In this document: positions 45,717-55,512 of the stretch, one piece after another | Numbering within the stretch: the first letter of the stretch is position 1 | Layout: every line of letters begins with the position of its first letter | Source of the DNA: Porpolomopsis calyptriformis | Lineage: Eukaryota; Basidiomycota; Agaricomycetes; Agaricales; Hygrophoraceae | NCBI GenBank assembly: GCA_951640195.1 | Contig: OX621163.1 | Span: 3,658,001 to 3,722,000, forward strand | DNA: 64,000 nucleotides | Reading direction: 5' to 3' | Notes under the pieces: generated by a model | The model's database searches: none | What the model was told of the DNA's origin: nothing | The model's input: only the letters and a program-made list of their open reading frames with translations | Program-made: the position numbers and the translations under genes

Positions 45717-46240
45717 TTAAACAGGCGGACGACGCCTTTGCCTATGCCTTTCAATGGCTCGAGGACACCCTCCAGGGTAATGTCTCAGACTTATCCTCCC
45801 TCAAGACATATAGAGAGTCTGTGTGTAATACATTGGCAAGGAATGGCGTTCCTTCATCACTTCGTGACGGAAATGACACATGGTTCCTAGATGGACATCC
45901 TCGCCGACATCCCCAGTCTCATATCTTGTCTAATGATGAGTCTGTTGCCCCATCCGCAGGCCTTATCACCCAAGACGCATTTGATGTGTCTAACTTGTTC
46001 ACTCAGCATGGACAAATCACGTACACGCTCGCCGAGCGTGGACCACCCCATGGCTGGGACTCGTCCCACACTTCGCGACGCTATTCACGGCGCGATTCAC
46101 AAGACAGCGCTGCACCGCCAGGCAGCGATAGCAAGCAAGTTTCACTTGGCTCGCCGATACCCGAACCTGAGCCAGCTTCGCTTCAGGAATGTATTGATAG
46201 TATGTCAGAGATACCTGATGTCCCGATGGACTACAGATGA
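45717..46240 (+). pseudogene. C3 ORF3 (second part)
   Basis: Resumes after B1 as QADDAFAYAFQWLEDTLQGN and runs to EIPDVPMDYR-stop. The intact junction is seen in the right-hand C copy (AGQGVTFEQADDAF, 47342-48295 minus). Low-complexity Ser/Arg and Pro stretches near the end (TSRRYSRRDSQDSAAPPG). Same unknown ORF3 as 34769-36524. Confidence 0.7.
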
Positions 46241-46386
46241 ATGTAGTCGTCACCGCAGTTGTATTACTACGGCATTTATTTTCTATTTCCCTTAGTTATT
46301 TCTATGCAGTATATAGATTGTTTTATGTGTGTTCTGCCTAGCTATCAGGCTTAACTTACCCCGGCAGTTAAGCCAAAGGGGGAGGA
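46241..46386 (+). other. C3 3' untranslated region and polypurine tract
   Basis: No frame. It ends in AAAGGGGGAGGA (46375-46386), the polypurine tract directly before the 3' LTR. Confidence 0.7.
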
Positions 46387-46581
46387 TGTAACAGATATGT
46401 TACATACAGCCACCGTGCTGTGTTTGTACATATTTGTACTGGATACCTTAAGTACCAGTTATGCTTAGGTAAACAATAAGTTTACATCCCACTCCCACTT
46501 ATACCAGATTGCCCTAATACATTGGTTCTGTGCATATCCTGGTATTGAGCAAAGTGTGATAACTTATCCCCAACCCTTACA
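46387..46581 (+). repeat. C3 3' LTR
   Basis: 195 bp, TGTAACAGATATG to ACCCTTACA. Contains several short hairpins: TGTAACA-GATA-TGTTACA at its very start, GTAAAC-AATAA-GTTTAC, CTGG/CCAG around CTTAA, and GATAA-C-TTATC. Confidence 0.92.
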
Positions 46582-47006
46582 TCTGAATATCTGTCCAGGT
46601 TCAGGTTCAAAATCGAGTATGTTCCAGGAAGGAAGAACAAGGCAGACGGCCTGTCCAGACACCCTGATTACTTACCCAGCGTTGAAGCTGACATGGAGAA
46701 CGAAGTTCTGATAGCGCGCAACCGATGGATTAATTCAATTGTCAAGTTGTCAAACCCGAGTTTTCTTTCTAGGTTACGCTTCAAAATCCCACTCCTGCAG
46801 AAGATCCAAGATAAGCTTGAGGATGCCTCACTCACTTGGACCCAAGCAGATGGGCTTGTACGCGATGTTGAAGGTCAAATAGTGGTGCCGGAGGAAGTAT
46901 CTTTGCGCACAGACATTATATGACTGTCCCATGCCTACCCCCACACTGGCCACCCTGGCATTGAGAAGACGAAGGAACTCGTTCTTCATAATTTTACCTG
47001 GGATGG
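46582..47006 (+). mobile_element. family D Gypsy fragment
   Basis: 425 bp of plus-strand pol. The RNase H end (FRFKIEYVPGRKNKADGLSR), the linker with TWTQADGLVRDVEGQIVVPEE and the start of the integrase zinc domain (HAYPHTGHPGIEKTKELV). One TGA replaces an Arg. It is bounded by the 3' LTRs of two C elements facing each other, so it is the remnant of what both had inserted into. Confidence 0.85.
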
Positions 47007-47201
47007 TGTAAGGATTGGGGATAAGTTATCACACTTTGCTCAATACCAGGATATGCACAGAACCAATGTATTGGGGCAATCTGGTATAAGCGGGAGTGGG
47101 ATGTAAACTTATTGTTTACCTAAGCGTAACCAGTACTTAAGGTATCCGGTACAAATATGTACAAACACAGCATGGTGGCTGTATGTAACATATCTGTTAC
47201 A
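47007..47201 (-). repeat. C4 3' LTR
   Basis: 195 bp, the reverse complement of 46387-46581 with few differences. The polypurine tract (GGGGGAGGA on minus) is at 47202-47213. Confidence 0.92.
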
Positions 47202-47341
47202 TCCTCCCCCTTCAGCTTAACTGCTGGGGTAAGTTAAGCCTGATAGCCAGGCAGAATACACATAAAACAGTCTATAAACTACATAGAAAGAACTAAGAGA
47301 AATAGGAAATAAACGCCATAGTAATACAACTGCGGCGACGA

Positions 47342-48379
47342 CTACATTCGTCCGTAGTCCATCGGGATGTCAGGTATCTCTGACGTACTATCAATACATT
47401 CCTGAAGCGAAGCTGGCTCAGGTTTGGGGATCGGCAAGCCAAGTGAGACTTGCTCGCTATCACTGCCTGGCGGCGCAGCGCTGTCTTGTGAATCACGCCG
47501 TGAACGGCATCGTGATGTGCGGGACAAGTCCCAGCCATGGGGTGGTCCACGCTCAGCAAGCGTGTACGTGATTTGTCCACGCCGAGTGAACGAGTTAGAC
47601 ACATCAAATGCATCTTGGGTGATCAGGCCCGCAGATGGGGTGACAGACTCGTCATTAGATGAGATACGAGACTGGGGACGTCTGCGAGGATGTCCGTCCG
47701 GGAACCATGTGTCATTTCCATCACGAAGTGACGAAGGAACGCCATTCCTTGCTAGTGTAGTATGTACAGACTCTATGTACGTCTCGAGGGAGGATAAGTC
47801 TGAGACATTACCCTGGAGAGTGTACTCGAGCCATTGGAAGGCATAGACAAAGGCGTCATCCGCCTGTTCAAACGTAACACCTTGTCCGGCGAAGAACAGA
47901 ATGAGGGATTGTTCCGTGACATTGGATGATCCAGAGTACTGGGCTGGTTCTCTGGTGGGTTCCGCAATGGATAGGTTCGATCCCATCACAAGTGAGCGAT
48001 AGTGGCCGGGCATTCCAAACAGGAGGGCCGCCGCTCTGATGTATTGCGACCGTATCTGGTCGGCGTCTGTCGATGATCCAGCGGGAGCACAGGTCTTAGG
48101 TGACTTTGGTTTGTATCGACTAACCAAAAGCATCCCGTGGAGGCTTCGCAGCGAAATGCTGCCATCTTGTTCTAAGCGCACTCCAGGGTGCGCGGCATGG
48201 CGGTTTATGTAGAACCAACGAGCCCACTCTTCCAGGGAACTCGTGGCAGTTGGCTGAGACGGGTTAATCCGTCCAGGCACAGAAGAAGTCGGCACCTGTA
48301 CAGGTGCGTCAGTGGAATCACCTGAAGCCCAGGCGGGAACTCTCCAATGGATTAACGAGACGCGTTGAGCATCCGTTCT
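47342..48379 (-). pseudogene. C4 ORF3, C-terminal part
   Basis: A 317-residue open frame (48295-47342) plus upstream codons to 48379, ending DIPMDYGRM. It has no internal stops and shows the sequence that B1 interrupts in C3 (AGQGVTFEQADDAF). Conserved segments include WARWFYINRHAAHPGVRLEQ and IRSQYIRAAALLFGMPG. Cut at 48379 by the E2 LTR. Confidence 0.7.
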
Positions 48380-48435
48380 TGTTAGGTGCGAAGCAGGACT
48401 CAGGTCTTCACTCTGGGAGGTCCAATGTGGGTCTT
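48380..48435 (-). repeat. E2 3' LTR, distal part
   Basis: Ends GCACCTAACA on the minus strand, like the E1 LTR end GCACCTTAACA. It continues at 55513 across A2; joined, the LTR is about 388 bp. GTCTT at 48431-48435 is the A2 target duplication. Confidence 0.7.
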
Positions 48436-48692
48436 TGTTATGTCTGAAGTTTCGGAGTTGAATTCAGAGATCGGAGATGAATAAACGACGGGACTTAGTC
48501 GATATTCTGTCTACAGATACAGGGGAAAAAATGCAGTACTTATATACCTGCTAGATAATTATATCTGAGACATAGTGACAACAGAGGATGTCATAAGTAG
48601 GAAACATGTGAAAAGTACGGAGTGTTCGGAGTTGTCGGAGTAATTGGAGTTCATTGGAATTCATTGGAGTTTGTCGGAACTGGGATATAACA
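48436..48692 (-). repeat. A2 3' LTR
   Basis: 257 bp, about nine differences from the 5' copy (55251-55507), most of them CG against TG/CA. The minus strand carries AAGAGGGAGATAC (48693-48705) as polypurine tract. Confidence 0.95.
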
Positions 48693-48861
48693 GTATCTCC
48701 CTCTTAAGGGCGAGCCCTCGAGACTGCATATTGGACTTGACCATATTTGGTAATAACCAAGAAATCGGAGTTTCGGAATGTGGCGGATTTCAGAGAATCA
48801 TCGGAGTTTGAAATCGGAACATATATAATAAGGTCCGGCGGACCACCCTTCTTCATTAATA
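48693..48861 (+). promoter_or_regulatory. promoter of the A2 antisense gene
   Basis: Between the 3' LTR and the antisense ATG. A TATA box (ACATATATAATAAGG, about 48819-48833) lies about 35-40 bp upstream of the ATG at 48862. It also holds the polypurine tract on the opposite strand. Confidence 0.55.
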
Positions 48862-50247
48862 ATGCCCACTCGCAAAGAAATCCAAGCTCAACTCACACAG
48901 CTTCAAGTCCTGCTCGAAAATGAAGAACAACGAGAGCGCTGATACGTCTGCTTCGTGTATGAGAACCGAACACAGAACAAGGTGCAAGGACGACTATAAA
49001 GAGTCTCGACACAGTCTATGATCGATGATCGTGGAAAGGAAGTCTTCGATCGTTTGCGAACGAGATCGATCGGGGAATTGGAAGGATCGGAGAATCGAAA
49101 GAGGAAGTCTTAAAAGATCTAAAGAGGATCTAGTCTCGAGAGCGAGAGAGAAGCGAATATCTAACTTGTTAGATCACTAGCTACAACATACAGTATATAT
49201 ATCTTCTAGTACAAGGATCCCTTTGAGTGTATATGATAAAAGGGGAGCCTCTCTAATGATCTAAGGGGAAAGTAGTGAATGGAAATGAAGGAATCGAATG
49301 AAAAGGGAGAAATAGAAGAGAACAGATGCCTTTGAATGGTGTCTTCCCTTTGATATACAAACTTTCATTCGCGTTCGGAAAGCTTCGATCGCGTTCGGAG
49401 TGTTCGATGATTCTCGAAGTCGTTCGGGACGTTCGGAAGCTATTGGGAGTGTTCGGAGGGTTCGAGTTCGTGTTCGAAGGACTTGGTAGGTGTCTAGTAT
49501 TCGTATAGTTGAATATACGGTGCTCAGGGGACTGAGGGGTCGTATCAGCGCGAGGAAGCGGAGCAAGCGGAGGAGGCCTGGAGGGTGGAGGAAGAGTGTC
49601 AGTTGGCAGAGGAACGACGAGCGGCCAAGGCTGCAAAAAAGGAGGCAGCAAGGAGGGCGAAGGAGGCAGCTCAAATAGTGGAGCCAGCAGAGCAGGCGGA
49701 GATGGCGGCGGAGGAAAGATCAGGGCAAGAGGCCTTGATCAGACAACCGTAAGTATTTTCTTTTTATCTGCCTTATTCCGGAGTTGACCGGAGTTCGTTT
49801 AGGAGAGCTCCGTGCGAGCCTTGCATCAAGAAAGGGAGTGCGGAGGAGTGCGTGTGGCCAACCGGACAAGGGAAGGCCCAGAGTTGTACCGCCTGCCAAC
49901 AGGTGAAGGCCAAATGCTGGGTTGGGGAAGAACCAGCAAAGAGAAAACGCGTCCGGAGTACCACGGAGGAACCGGAGCACAGAGGAAAAAGGTGGCAGGG
50001 AAATGCGGAGTCGTCGGAGATGGCAAATTTGAGGGAGGAGTTGCAGGGAGTTCGGGGGGAAATGAGGAAGATGAGAATGGAGATGAAGAGAATGAGGGAG
50101 TCCATGGAGAGGACTGAGGAGTTATTAGATGGGGATTATAAGGACAGTGGAGAAAGCGGAGAAAGTTTGGAGGTGTTGGAGGAATCGGAGATGTTGGAGG
50201 AGGAGGAATTACCCATAAGGGATGTAGAAATAGTCCCTTTGGAATAG
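48862..50247 (+). CDS. A2 antisense accessory gene (Cys6 cluster, coiled coils), interrupted by a B solo LTR
   Basis: Runs opposite to gag-pol and ends 46 bp from the pol stop, tail to tail. Coding: 48862-48939, 49552-49748, intron 49749-49802 (GTAAGT...TTTAG), 49803-50247. Removing the LTR with one GCGC copy and the intron gives 720 nt, exactly 240 codons with no internal stop. The 239-residue protein has a Glu/Ala-rich helical first third, six Cys at residues 96, 99, 108, 120, 123 and 130 (C-x2-C-x8-C-x11-C-x2-C-x6-C, with ECVWP), a nuclear-signal-like KRKRVR and a C-terminal coiled coil (MRKMRMEMKRMRESMER). A Zn-binding, possibly DNA- or RNA-binding, nuclear protein is inferred; function unknown. 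Confidence 0.75.
48940..49547 (-). mobile_element. B2: solo LTR of family B
   Basis: 608 bp, the reverse complement of the B1 LTRs (TGATACG...CGTATCA). Target duplication GCGC at 48936-48939 and 49548-49551. Left by recombination between two LTRs of a full element. It is the youngest insertion in this nest and breaks codon 26/27 of the A2 antisense gene. Confidence 0.95.
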
Positions 50248-50293
50248 ATAACAATTTTTTGAATCGAAGAAAAATAAATAAGAGCGAAAGAAA

Positions 50294-51940
50294 TCAATAG
50301 TCAGGTCCAGGTTTCTCTGGATAAGTGGAGTGGAACTCCAAGATGAGTTCCGAAGCATGTCCTAGCTCAGTAGCAAGGATCCATGAGGTTTCTTCGTCGG
50401 TACCTTCGTAGCCTTCCCAACGAACCAAATACAATAATTTGCATAAGCGACGCCTATTATCAATTTTCGAGTCTAGGATTTTGGAGATCTCGAACTCCGG
50501 TTCTCCATTTATGATTACCGGAGGAGGCAGAGGTTGTACTCGGTTCGGAATCGTATTTGGTGAGGCTGGTTCCAACTGTGATACATGAAAGACAGGATGG
50601 ATAGCTTTCATGGAACTAGGCAAACGGAGAGTATAGGAATGGGTTCCAACTCGGGCAATAACCTTGAAAGGACCTAAGTTCTTCTCCGAGAGTTTCTTGG
50701 AGGGTCTGGTAGTTCGGAAAAACTTGGCCTTTACGAAGGCTTGAGTTCCTATTTTGAAATCAGGGGCTGGAATGCGTTTTAAGTCAGCATAGTGCTGATA
50801 ACGCTTTTGAGCTTCGGAGATGGTATTTCGGAGTTCGGAGTGGAGTTCGTCCAAATCAACAGCTAGTTCTCTGGCTTGAACGGAAGTAAGATCACGCTCA
50901 GGGTGTACTGAAATATTTGGATGATAACCCTTGTTAGCAAAAAAAGGGGATATCCCAGTAGTAGCATTTGGAGCGTTGTTATACGCGAATTCCACAATAG
51001 CCAGGAGATGGGACCAGTTGTCCTGTTGATAGTTACAATACATCCGTAGGTATTGCTCCAAGGTTTGATTGACTCGTTCAGTTTGTCCGTCACCTTCCGG
51101 ATGATACCTGGAGGTAAAATGGAGATGCATGTCAAGGACTTTACCCAATGACCAGAAAAAGCAGGAGACGAACTCCGAGCCTCGGTCACAGGTGACATGT
51201 GAGGGAACTCCATGTTTGGAGAATACATGGACAAGGAAAAGTTGAGCGAGTTGAGGAGCAGTGATGGTGTCGAAGGTTGGTATGAAAATAGCTTGTTTGG
51301 AGAATCAATCAACAATGACAAGAATAGCGGAGAATTCATTGGAGTTAGGGAGTTGCTCGATGAAATCCATGGAGATGGAATTCCAAGGCTTCTCCAGAAT
51401 CGGGAGTTGCTTGAGCAAACCATAAGGTCGATGGCGAGGGACTTTAGACCTAGCGCACATAGTACAGGAGTTACAGTAGTCCTTTACAAAGGTCCGGAGT
51501 TCCGGCCATGTGTATTCTCATCGGATCAATTCAAGCATTTTGTTTTGACCGAAATGACCAGCAATTGGATGATCATGTTTCATACACAAAATTTGAAGTC
51601 GTAAGTCATCTACGTTGGGCACATAGATATGACCATCGTGACGAAGGAAACCAGAAGTGTCGATAGTCCATCGGAGATCAGAGTTGGCATCGGAGTTGGC
51701 CTCGGAGTTGGACTCCGCAACCTTCACATGCTCCATAGCCACTGGATCATCACGGAGTGAATTCCGAATTTTCGAGTGGAGGGAGTCCACATCCATAATG
51801 AATGCAGCCTTTAACACTGGATCCAATAAGGATAAAGCTCGTAGGGACGAAGCCAGTTGCTCCGAGGTAAAAACTGGTCAGAGGTTCTGAGGATTGATAC
51901 TGGCGTAGTCGCTATCTCCCTCTTTAGGATTGATGTCATA
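50294..51940 (-). pseudogene. A2 integrase with chromodomain
   Basis: 51826-51518 is the linker with GHIYVPNVDDLRLQILCMKH, HPIAGHFGQNKMLELIR. Core: WNSISMDFIEQLPNSNEF (Asp), VTCDRGSEFVSCFF (Asp) and [16 protein letters not shown] (Glu). The GPY module is KKLSEKNLGPFKVIARVG. The chromodomain at about 50500-50330 reads FEISKILDSKIDNRRR and YLVRWEGYEGTDEETSW. Stops at 51878, 51518 and 51305 are TGA in place of Arg (for example IVD-stop-FSKQ). 51148-50294 is one 284-residue frame. Catalytic residues are intact. Confidence 0.92.
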
Positions 51941-52669
51941 TCAACGCGTTAAAAAGTCCGGTTTTGCTCCGAGTTTTCTGGGGCGAAAACGAATGACCAG
52001 ATTAAAGCCCAACAAAAATTCAGACCAATGAGCCTGATGTTGTGACAGGAGTTTGGTCGTAGAAAAGTATACCAAATTCTTGTGATCAGTAACAACGTCG
52101 ACCAGGTCAGAAGAGCCTTCAAGGTAATGACGCCAGTTGCGAAAACTATCGTGAATGGCTAACAGTTCCTTGTCATGAATATCGTAGTTCAACTCCGGCA
52201 GAGTTAAAGTCCGAGAGTAGAACGCAATGGGATGTAATGATTCATCATCAGCGTAAGTTGACAAGATGCCTGCTATGGCATAATCGGAGGCATCTGTCTC
52301 TACTACCAGATGTGATCCCAGAGTGAAATTGACAAGAACAGGAGTGGAAGTGAAGGCCCACTTCAGAGATTCAAATGCGAACTTGCATTGAGTATCGAAA
52401 TTCCACGGAACGTTTTTCCGGGTCAGTCGTGTAAGCGGAGATACCAATCCCGAGTAGTTATTGATAAAACGCCTATAGAAATTTCCAAAACCTAAGAATG
52501 ACTGGACATCCTTGATTTTCCATGGTTCCGGCCAATCCAGGATAATTTGAACCTTGGCAGGGTCCATGGTAATTCCACCAGGGGAAAGAATAAATCCAAG
52601 GTATTCAATCGTATCTTGATGAAAGAAACATTTCTCCAGTTTTCCGAAAAGACTGTTAAGTTGGAGTCT
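51941..52669 (-). pseudogene. A2 RT thumb and RNase H
   Basis: Reads VQSFLGFGNFYRRFINNY, then VVETDASDYAIAGILS (Asp), FYSRTLTLPELNYDIHDKEL (Glu), DVVTDHKNLVYFS (Asp) and RPRKLGAKPDFLTR. The TGA at 51941-51943 follows the LTR motif. The frame is the same as the RT upstream, separated by a single TGA. Confidence 0.92.
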
Positions 52670-53962
52670 TCAGAGTACCTCGCGGACATGTCTCCGGTGA
52701 TCCGTAACGTTATCCGAGTAGATAAGGATATCGTCAAGATATACTACAACGGAGATATCAGAGAGGTCAGAGAAAATCTCATTCATGAAACGTTGAAATG
52801 TTGATGGGGCATTGCATAGACCTAAGGGCATAACCAAGAACTCGAAAGCACCATATCTGGTATGGAAAGTGGTTTTCCATTCATCCCCTCCCGCGATTCG
52901 TACATTGAAGTATCCAATTTGTAGATCGATTTTGGTGTAAATACGACCTTTGCTGGCACAGTCTAGGAGATTGGAGATGAGCGGAAGTGGGTAACAATCT
53001 TTCTTGGTGATTTTATTGATGCCTCGATAGTCCACACATAAACGTAAAGAACCATCTTTCTTGCGGATGAAAACAATCGGAGTACTACCCGGAGATCCAG
53101 AGGAACGTATCCAACCTTTTCTAAGATGCTCATCCAAGAATATACGAAGGGCTTCTTGTTCCGCAACAGAAAGAGAATAGATGTGTCCCAGTGGAGGTGT
53201 CGTACCTTCCTCTAGCTCAATATGGTGATCGCTGTAACGATGAGGAGGAAGACGTTTAGATTTTCCTTCACTAAAAACATCAGCATAGTCATGATATTCC
53301 GGAGGAACTTTCACATAAAACATACGGTCCGGAGGAACATTGGAGATGTCGACAGAACACGCTTTCGCAATATCAGTAGTTTGAAGAATGAATGATTGAG
53401 ATCCTTCTTGCTTGCTAGCATGTACAAATGCGGCTGCTGAAATAATGGACACAGGAGGAAGTGAAGTCGGAGTTGGAGTCGGAGCTGGAGGGTCAAGCGG
53501 AGTTGCCTCGGAGGGCATAGGTGTCGACGACGAAGATGAATACATCGGTTTTGGTGTCCCGAATGAAATACTGCTTGTAACCCAGTCAATCAACGGATTG
53601 TAGTGGGTAAGCCAGTTGAATCCAAGAACAGCAGAACAAGATGCATCCAACGGAGTGACCAAAAACTCAATATCTAGAGTTTCTCCAGATGGAAATCGGA
53701 CAGGGAGGATAACTCCCAAATCAATGGTTCTCCCTTGAGATCCATCAAATAATCGGAGTTGCTTCGGAGGAAGTGGAGATGTTTTGAGCTTGTTTCGATG
53801 GACAAAGTCAAAGTCCAAGAAACAGTGTGTGGATCCTGAATCAATAAGAGTCGGAATAGATAATGAATCGATAAATAAAGTGATCAAAAAAGAATCAGAG
53901 TAAGGAACGGAAGCGTTGAGCTTTACAATAGAAGACGCAGGAACGGTTTCAACGCAGTCCAC
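52670..53962 (-). CDS. A2 protease and reverse transcriptase
   Basis: A 430-residue frame. Protease PTLIDSGSTHCFLDFDFVH (D-S-G). A Pro/Ser-rich spacer. RT motifs: LRKGWIRSSGSPGSTPIVF, LRLCVDYRGINKITKKDCYP, IYTKIDLQIGYFNVRI, PLGLCNAPSTFQRFMN and the catalytic VVVYLDDILIYSDN (YLDD). It ends at a TGA (52670-52672) where Arg is expected. pol lies two bases out of phase with gag and overlaps its end, so a ribosomal frameshift (-1) is likely. All catalytic residues are present. Confidence 0.93.
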   Translation of the reverse strand: MDCVETVPASSIVKLNASVPYSDSFLITLFIDSLSIPTLIDSGSTHCFLDFDFVHRNKLKTSPLPPKQLRLFDGSQGRTIDLGVILPVRFPSGETLDIEFLVTPLDASCSAVLGFNWLTHYNPLIDWVTSSISFGTPKPMYSSSSSTPMPSEATPLDPPAPTPTPTSLPPVSIISAAAFVHASKQEGSQSFILQTTDIAKACSVDISNVPPDRMFYVKVPPEYHDYADVFSEGKSKRLPPHRYSDHHIELEEGTTPPLGHIYSLSVAEQEALRIFLDEHLRKGWIRSSGSPGSTPIVFIRKKDGSLRLCVDYRGINKITKKDCYPLPLISNLLDCASKGRIYTKIDLQIGYFNVRIAGGDEWKTTFHTRYGAFEFLVMPLGLCNAPSTFQRFMNEIFSDLSDISVVVYLDDILIYSDNVTDHRRHVREVL

Positions 53963-53988
53963 ATTCCGCGTCTCATGCGGACTGCCTC

Positions 53989-55215
53989 CTATTTTTCCAG
54001 AGCAGCCAGAGGGGCGCTCGGAATAGGAGTAGGGGATTCCTGAGTGGGTGGTTCAGTGACAGTAGTGGCATGTCCAGAAGCCTTCTTTGAAGCAGAGGAA
54101 CCAGACTTTGGACATTCCTTCGCCATATGACCTGGGGATCCACAAAACATACACAAGTTATTATCCAAACGACATTTTCGTTCGGCCGGAGTAAGCTTCC
54201 CGTCTTTTCCAAGCTTATCGGAGAGGTCAGGATGCTTCAGAGTTGAGGTAGTCGGAGTGGATTTCATAGGAGTTTTCTTGAAAGTAGAAGGTGTCATCGG
54301 AGTTGAAGGTGGTTTAGGAGTATTCGTCGGAGGTGGCGGAGCATGACCAGAGTCACGCTTAAGCTCCCCTTTACGTTCCCAATACCTAGCATCAATCGTT
54401 TGAGCTAACTCCTTCATAGCTACCAACGTGGCTGGTTTTCTGACTTGAGACATTTGATCCTTGATTCGATCTGGAAGACCACAGTAAAAGATATGCCGCA
54501 GTGCTCCAACGTCCCATTGGACTTCAACCGCTAGCCTATTGAAATGCACAATATATTTGGCGATTCGTTGATTATTGAACATCTTCAAGGATTCTAATTG
54601 CGCTTCGGCAGTTCCTATTGGATCCAAAGGTCCGAATTGGTCCTGTAACTTGGAGCAGAACTCCGAGAAGTCGAAGAGGAACAACGGAGGGTTAGGAATA
54701 GTCTCCAAAAGATAAGGTTCAAATAAAGATAACACTATTCCCTTCAGAAATGACATAGCATAATTGACCTTAGCTTCATCGGAAGTAAACGCAGAAGGCC
54801 TATCCTTGAAATTCAATTGAAGTTGAACCAGGAAAGGTCGGAGTTTCATCGGATCAGAGCTGTCAAAAGGATCAGGCTCTCGGACTTTGGATTTTGCAGG
54901 TTTGGCTCCAGAAGAAGCTTGAGCGATGGTGGCGATATTTTGAAAAGCCATGATCAGTCTCTCTTCAGCTGTCTCCTGTTCCGGAGCTTCTTGAGTTGGC
55001 TGGACTTGAGGTGTTTCTTCAACCGAAGTTGATGCTTGACCTTGGGTAGTCCGCGGAGTTATGGGTTGTAACGGATTTTCTCGATCATGAAAAGCAGTAG
55101 GAAGCCTTTCAGATATACATGTAGTCAGAGACACAGGACTTGTTTTGGAGTTGGTCAGAGATAATCGACCTCTAGTTGAAAATCCCGTAAAACGTTCAAG
55201 AGTACATTGTGTCAT
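53989..55215 (-). CDS. A2 gag
   Basis: A 408-residue open frame, start MTQCTLERFTGFSTR. The first 100 residues are Thr/Pro/Gln-rich. The capsid domain has MKLRPFLVQLQLNFKDRPSA and EFCSKLQDQFGPLDPIGTAE, then YCGLPDRIKDQM. A basic Pro/Thr-rich stretch (about 290-345) precedes one zinc knuckle, CMFCGSPGHMAKEC (C-x2-C-x4-H-x4-C). No stops, so this gag could still be made. The start is set by alignment with A1 and A3. Confidence 0.93.
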   Translation of the reverse strand: MTQCTLERFTGFSTRGRLSLTNSKTSPVSLTTCISERLPTAFHDRENPLQPITPRTTQGQASTSVEETPQVQPTQEAPEQETAEERLIMAFQNIATIAQASSGAKPAKSKVREPDPFDSSDPMKLRPFLVQLQLNFKDRPSAFTSDEAKVNYAMSFLKGIVLSLFEPYLLETIPNPPLFLFDFSEFCSKLQDQFGPLDPIGTAEAQLESLKMFNNQRIAKYIVHFNRLAVEVQWDVGALRHIFYCGLPDRIKDQMSQVRKPATLVAMKELAQTIDARYWERKGELKRDSGHAPPPPTNTPKPPSTPMTPSTFKKTPMKSTPTTSTLKHPDLSDKLGKDGKLTPAERKCRLDNNLCMFCGSPGHMAKECPKSGSSASKKASGHATTVTEPPTQESPTPIPSAPLAALEK

Positions 55216-55235
55216 CGTGAATAAAAACCCAAGCT

Positions 55236-55250
55236 AGAGATAGAATATAC
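55236..55250 (-). promoter_or_regulatory. A2 self-priming type primer-binding site
   Basis: GAGATAGAATATAC adjoins the 5' LTR. It differs by one base from AGACAGAATAT, the form in A1 and A3 that is complementary to the LTR segment at the expected transcript start. Confidence 0.5.
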
Positions 55251-55507
55251 TGTTATGTCTGAAGTTTCGGAGTTGAATTCGGAGATCGGAGATGAATAAA
55301 CGACGGGACTTAGTCGATATTCTGTCTACAGATACAGGGGAAAAAATGCAGTACTTATATACCTGCTAGATAATTATATCTGAGACATAGTGACAACAGA
55401 GGACGTCATAAGTAGGAAACATGTGAAAAGTACGGAGTGTTTGGAGTTGTCGGAGTAATCGGAGTTCATTGGAATTCATCTGAGTTCATCGGAACTGGGA
55501 TGTAACA
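55251..55507 (-). repeat. A2 5' LTR
   Basis: 257 bp, minus-strand TGTTACATCCCAG to AGACATAACA. Contains TATATAAGTACTG and an ACTCC array at about 9-10 bp spacing. Confidence 0.95.
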
Positions 55508-55512
55508 GTCTT

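Larger units (their letters stand above)
48436..55507 (-). mobile_element. A2: full-length family A Gypsy chromovirus
   Basis: Two 257-bp LTRs, gag, protease, RT/RNase H, integrase with chromodomain, an antisense gene and a polypurine tract. The target duplication GTCTT is at 48431-48435 and 55508-55512. It is inserted in the E2 3' LTR and itself holds a B solo LTR. gag is open; pol is closed only by five TGA codons. Confidence 0.96.

Noticed and set aside
46387..47201. Foldback element or MITE with 195-bp inverted repeats
   Set aside because: Each repeat is preceded on its own side by a polypurine tract and ORF3, so they are the 3' LTRs of two C elements facing each other.
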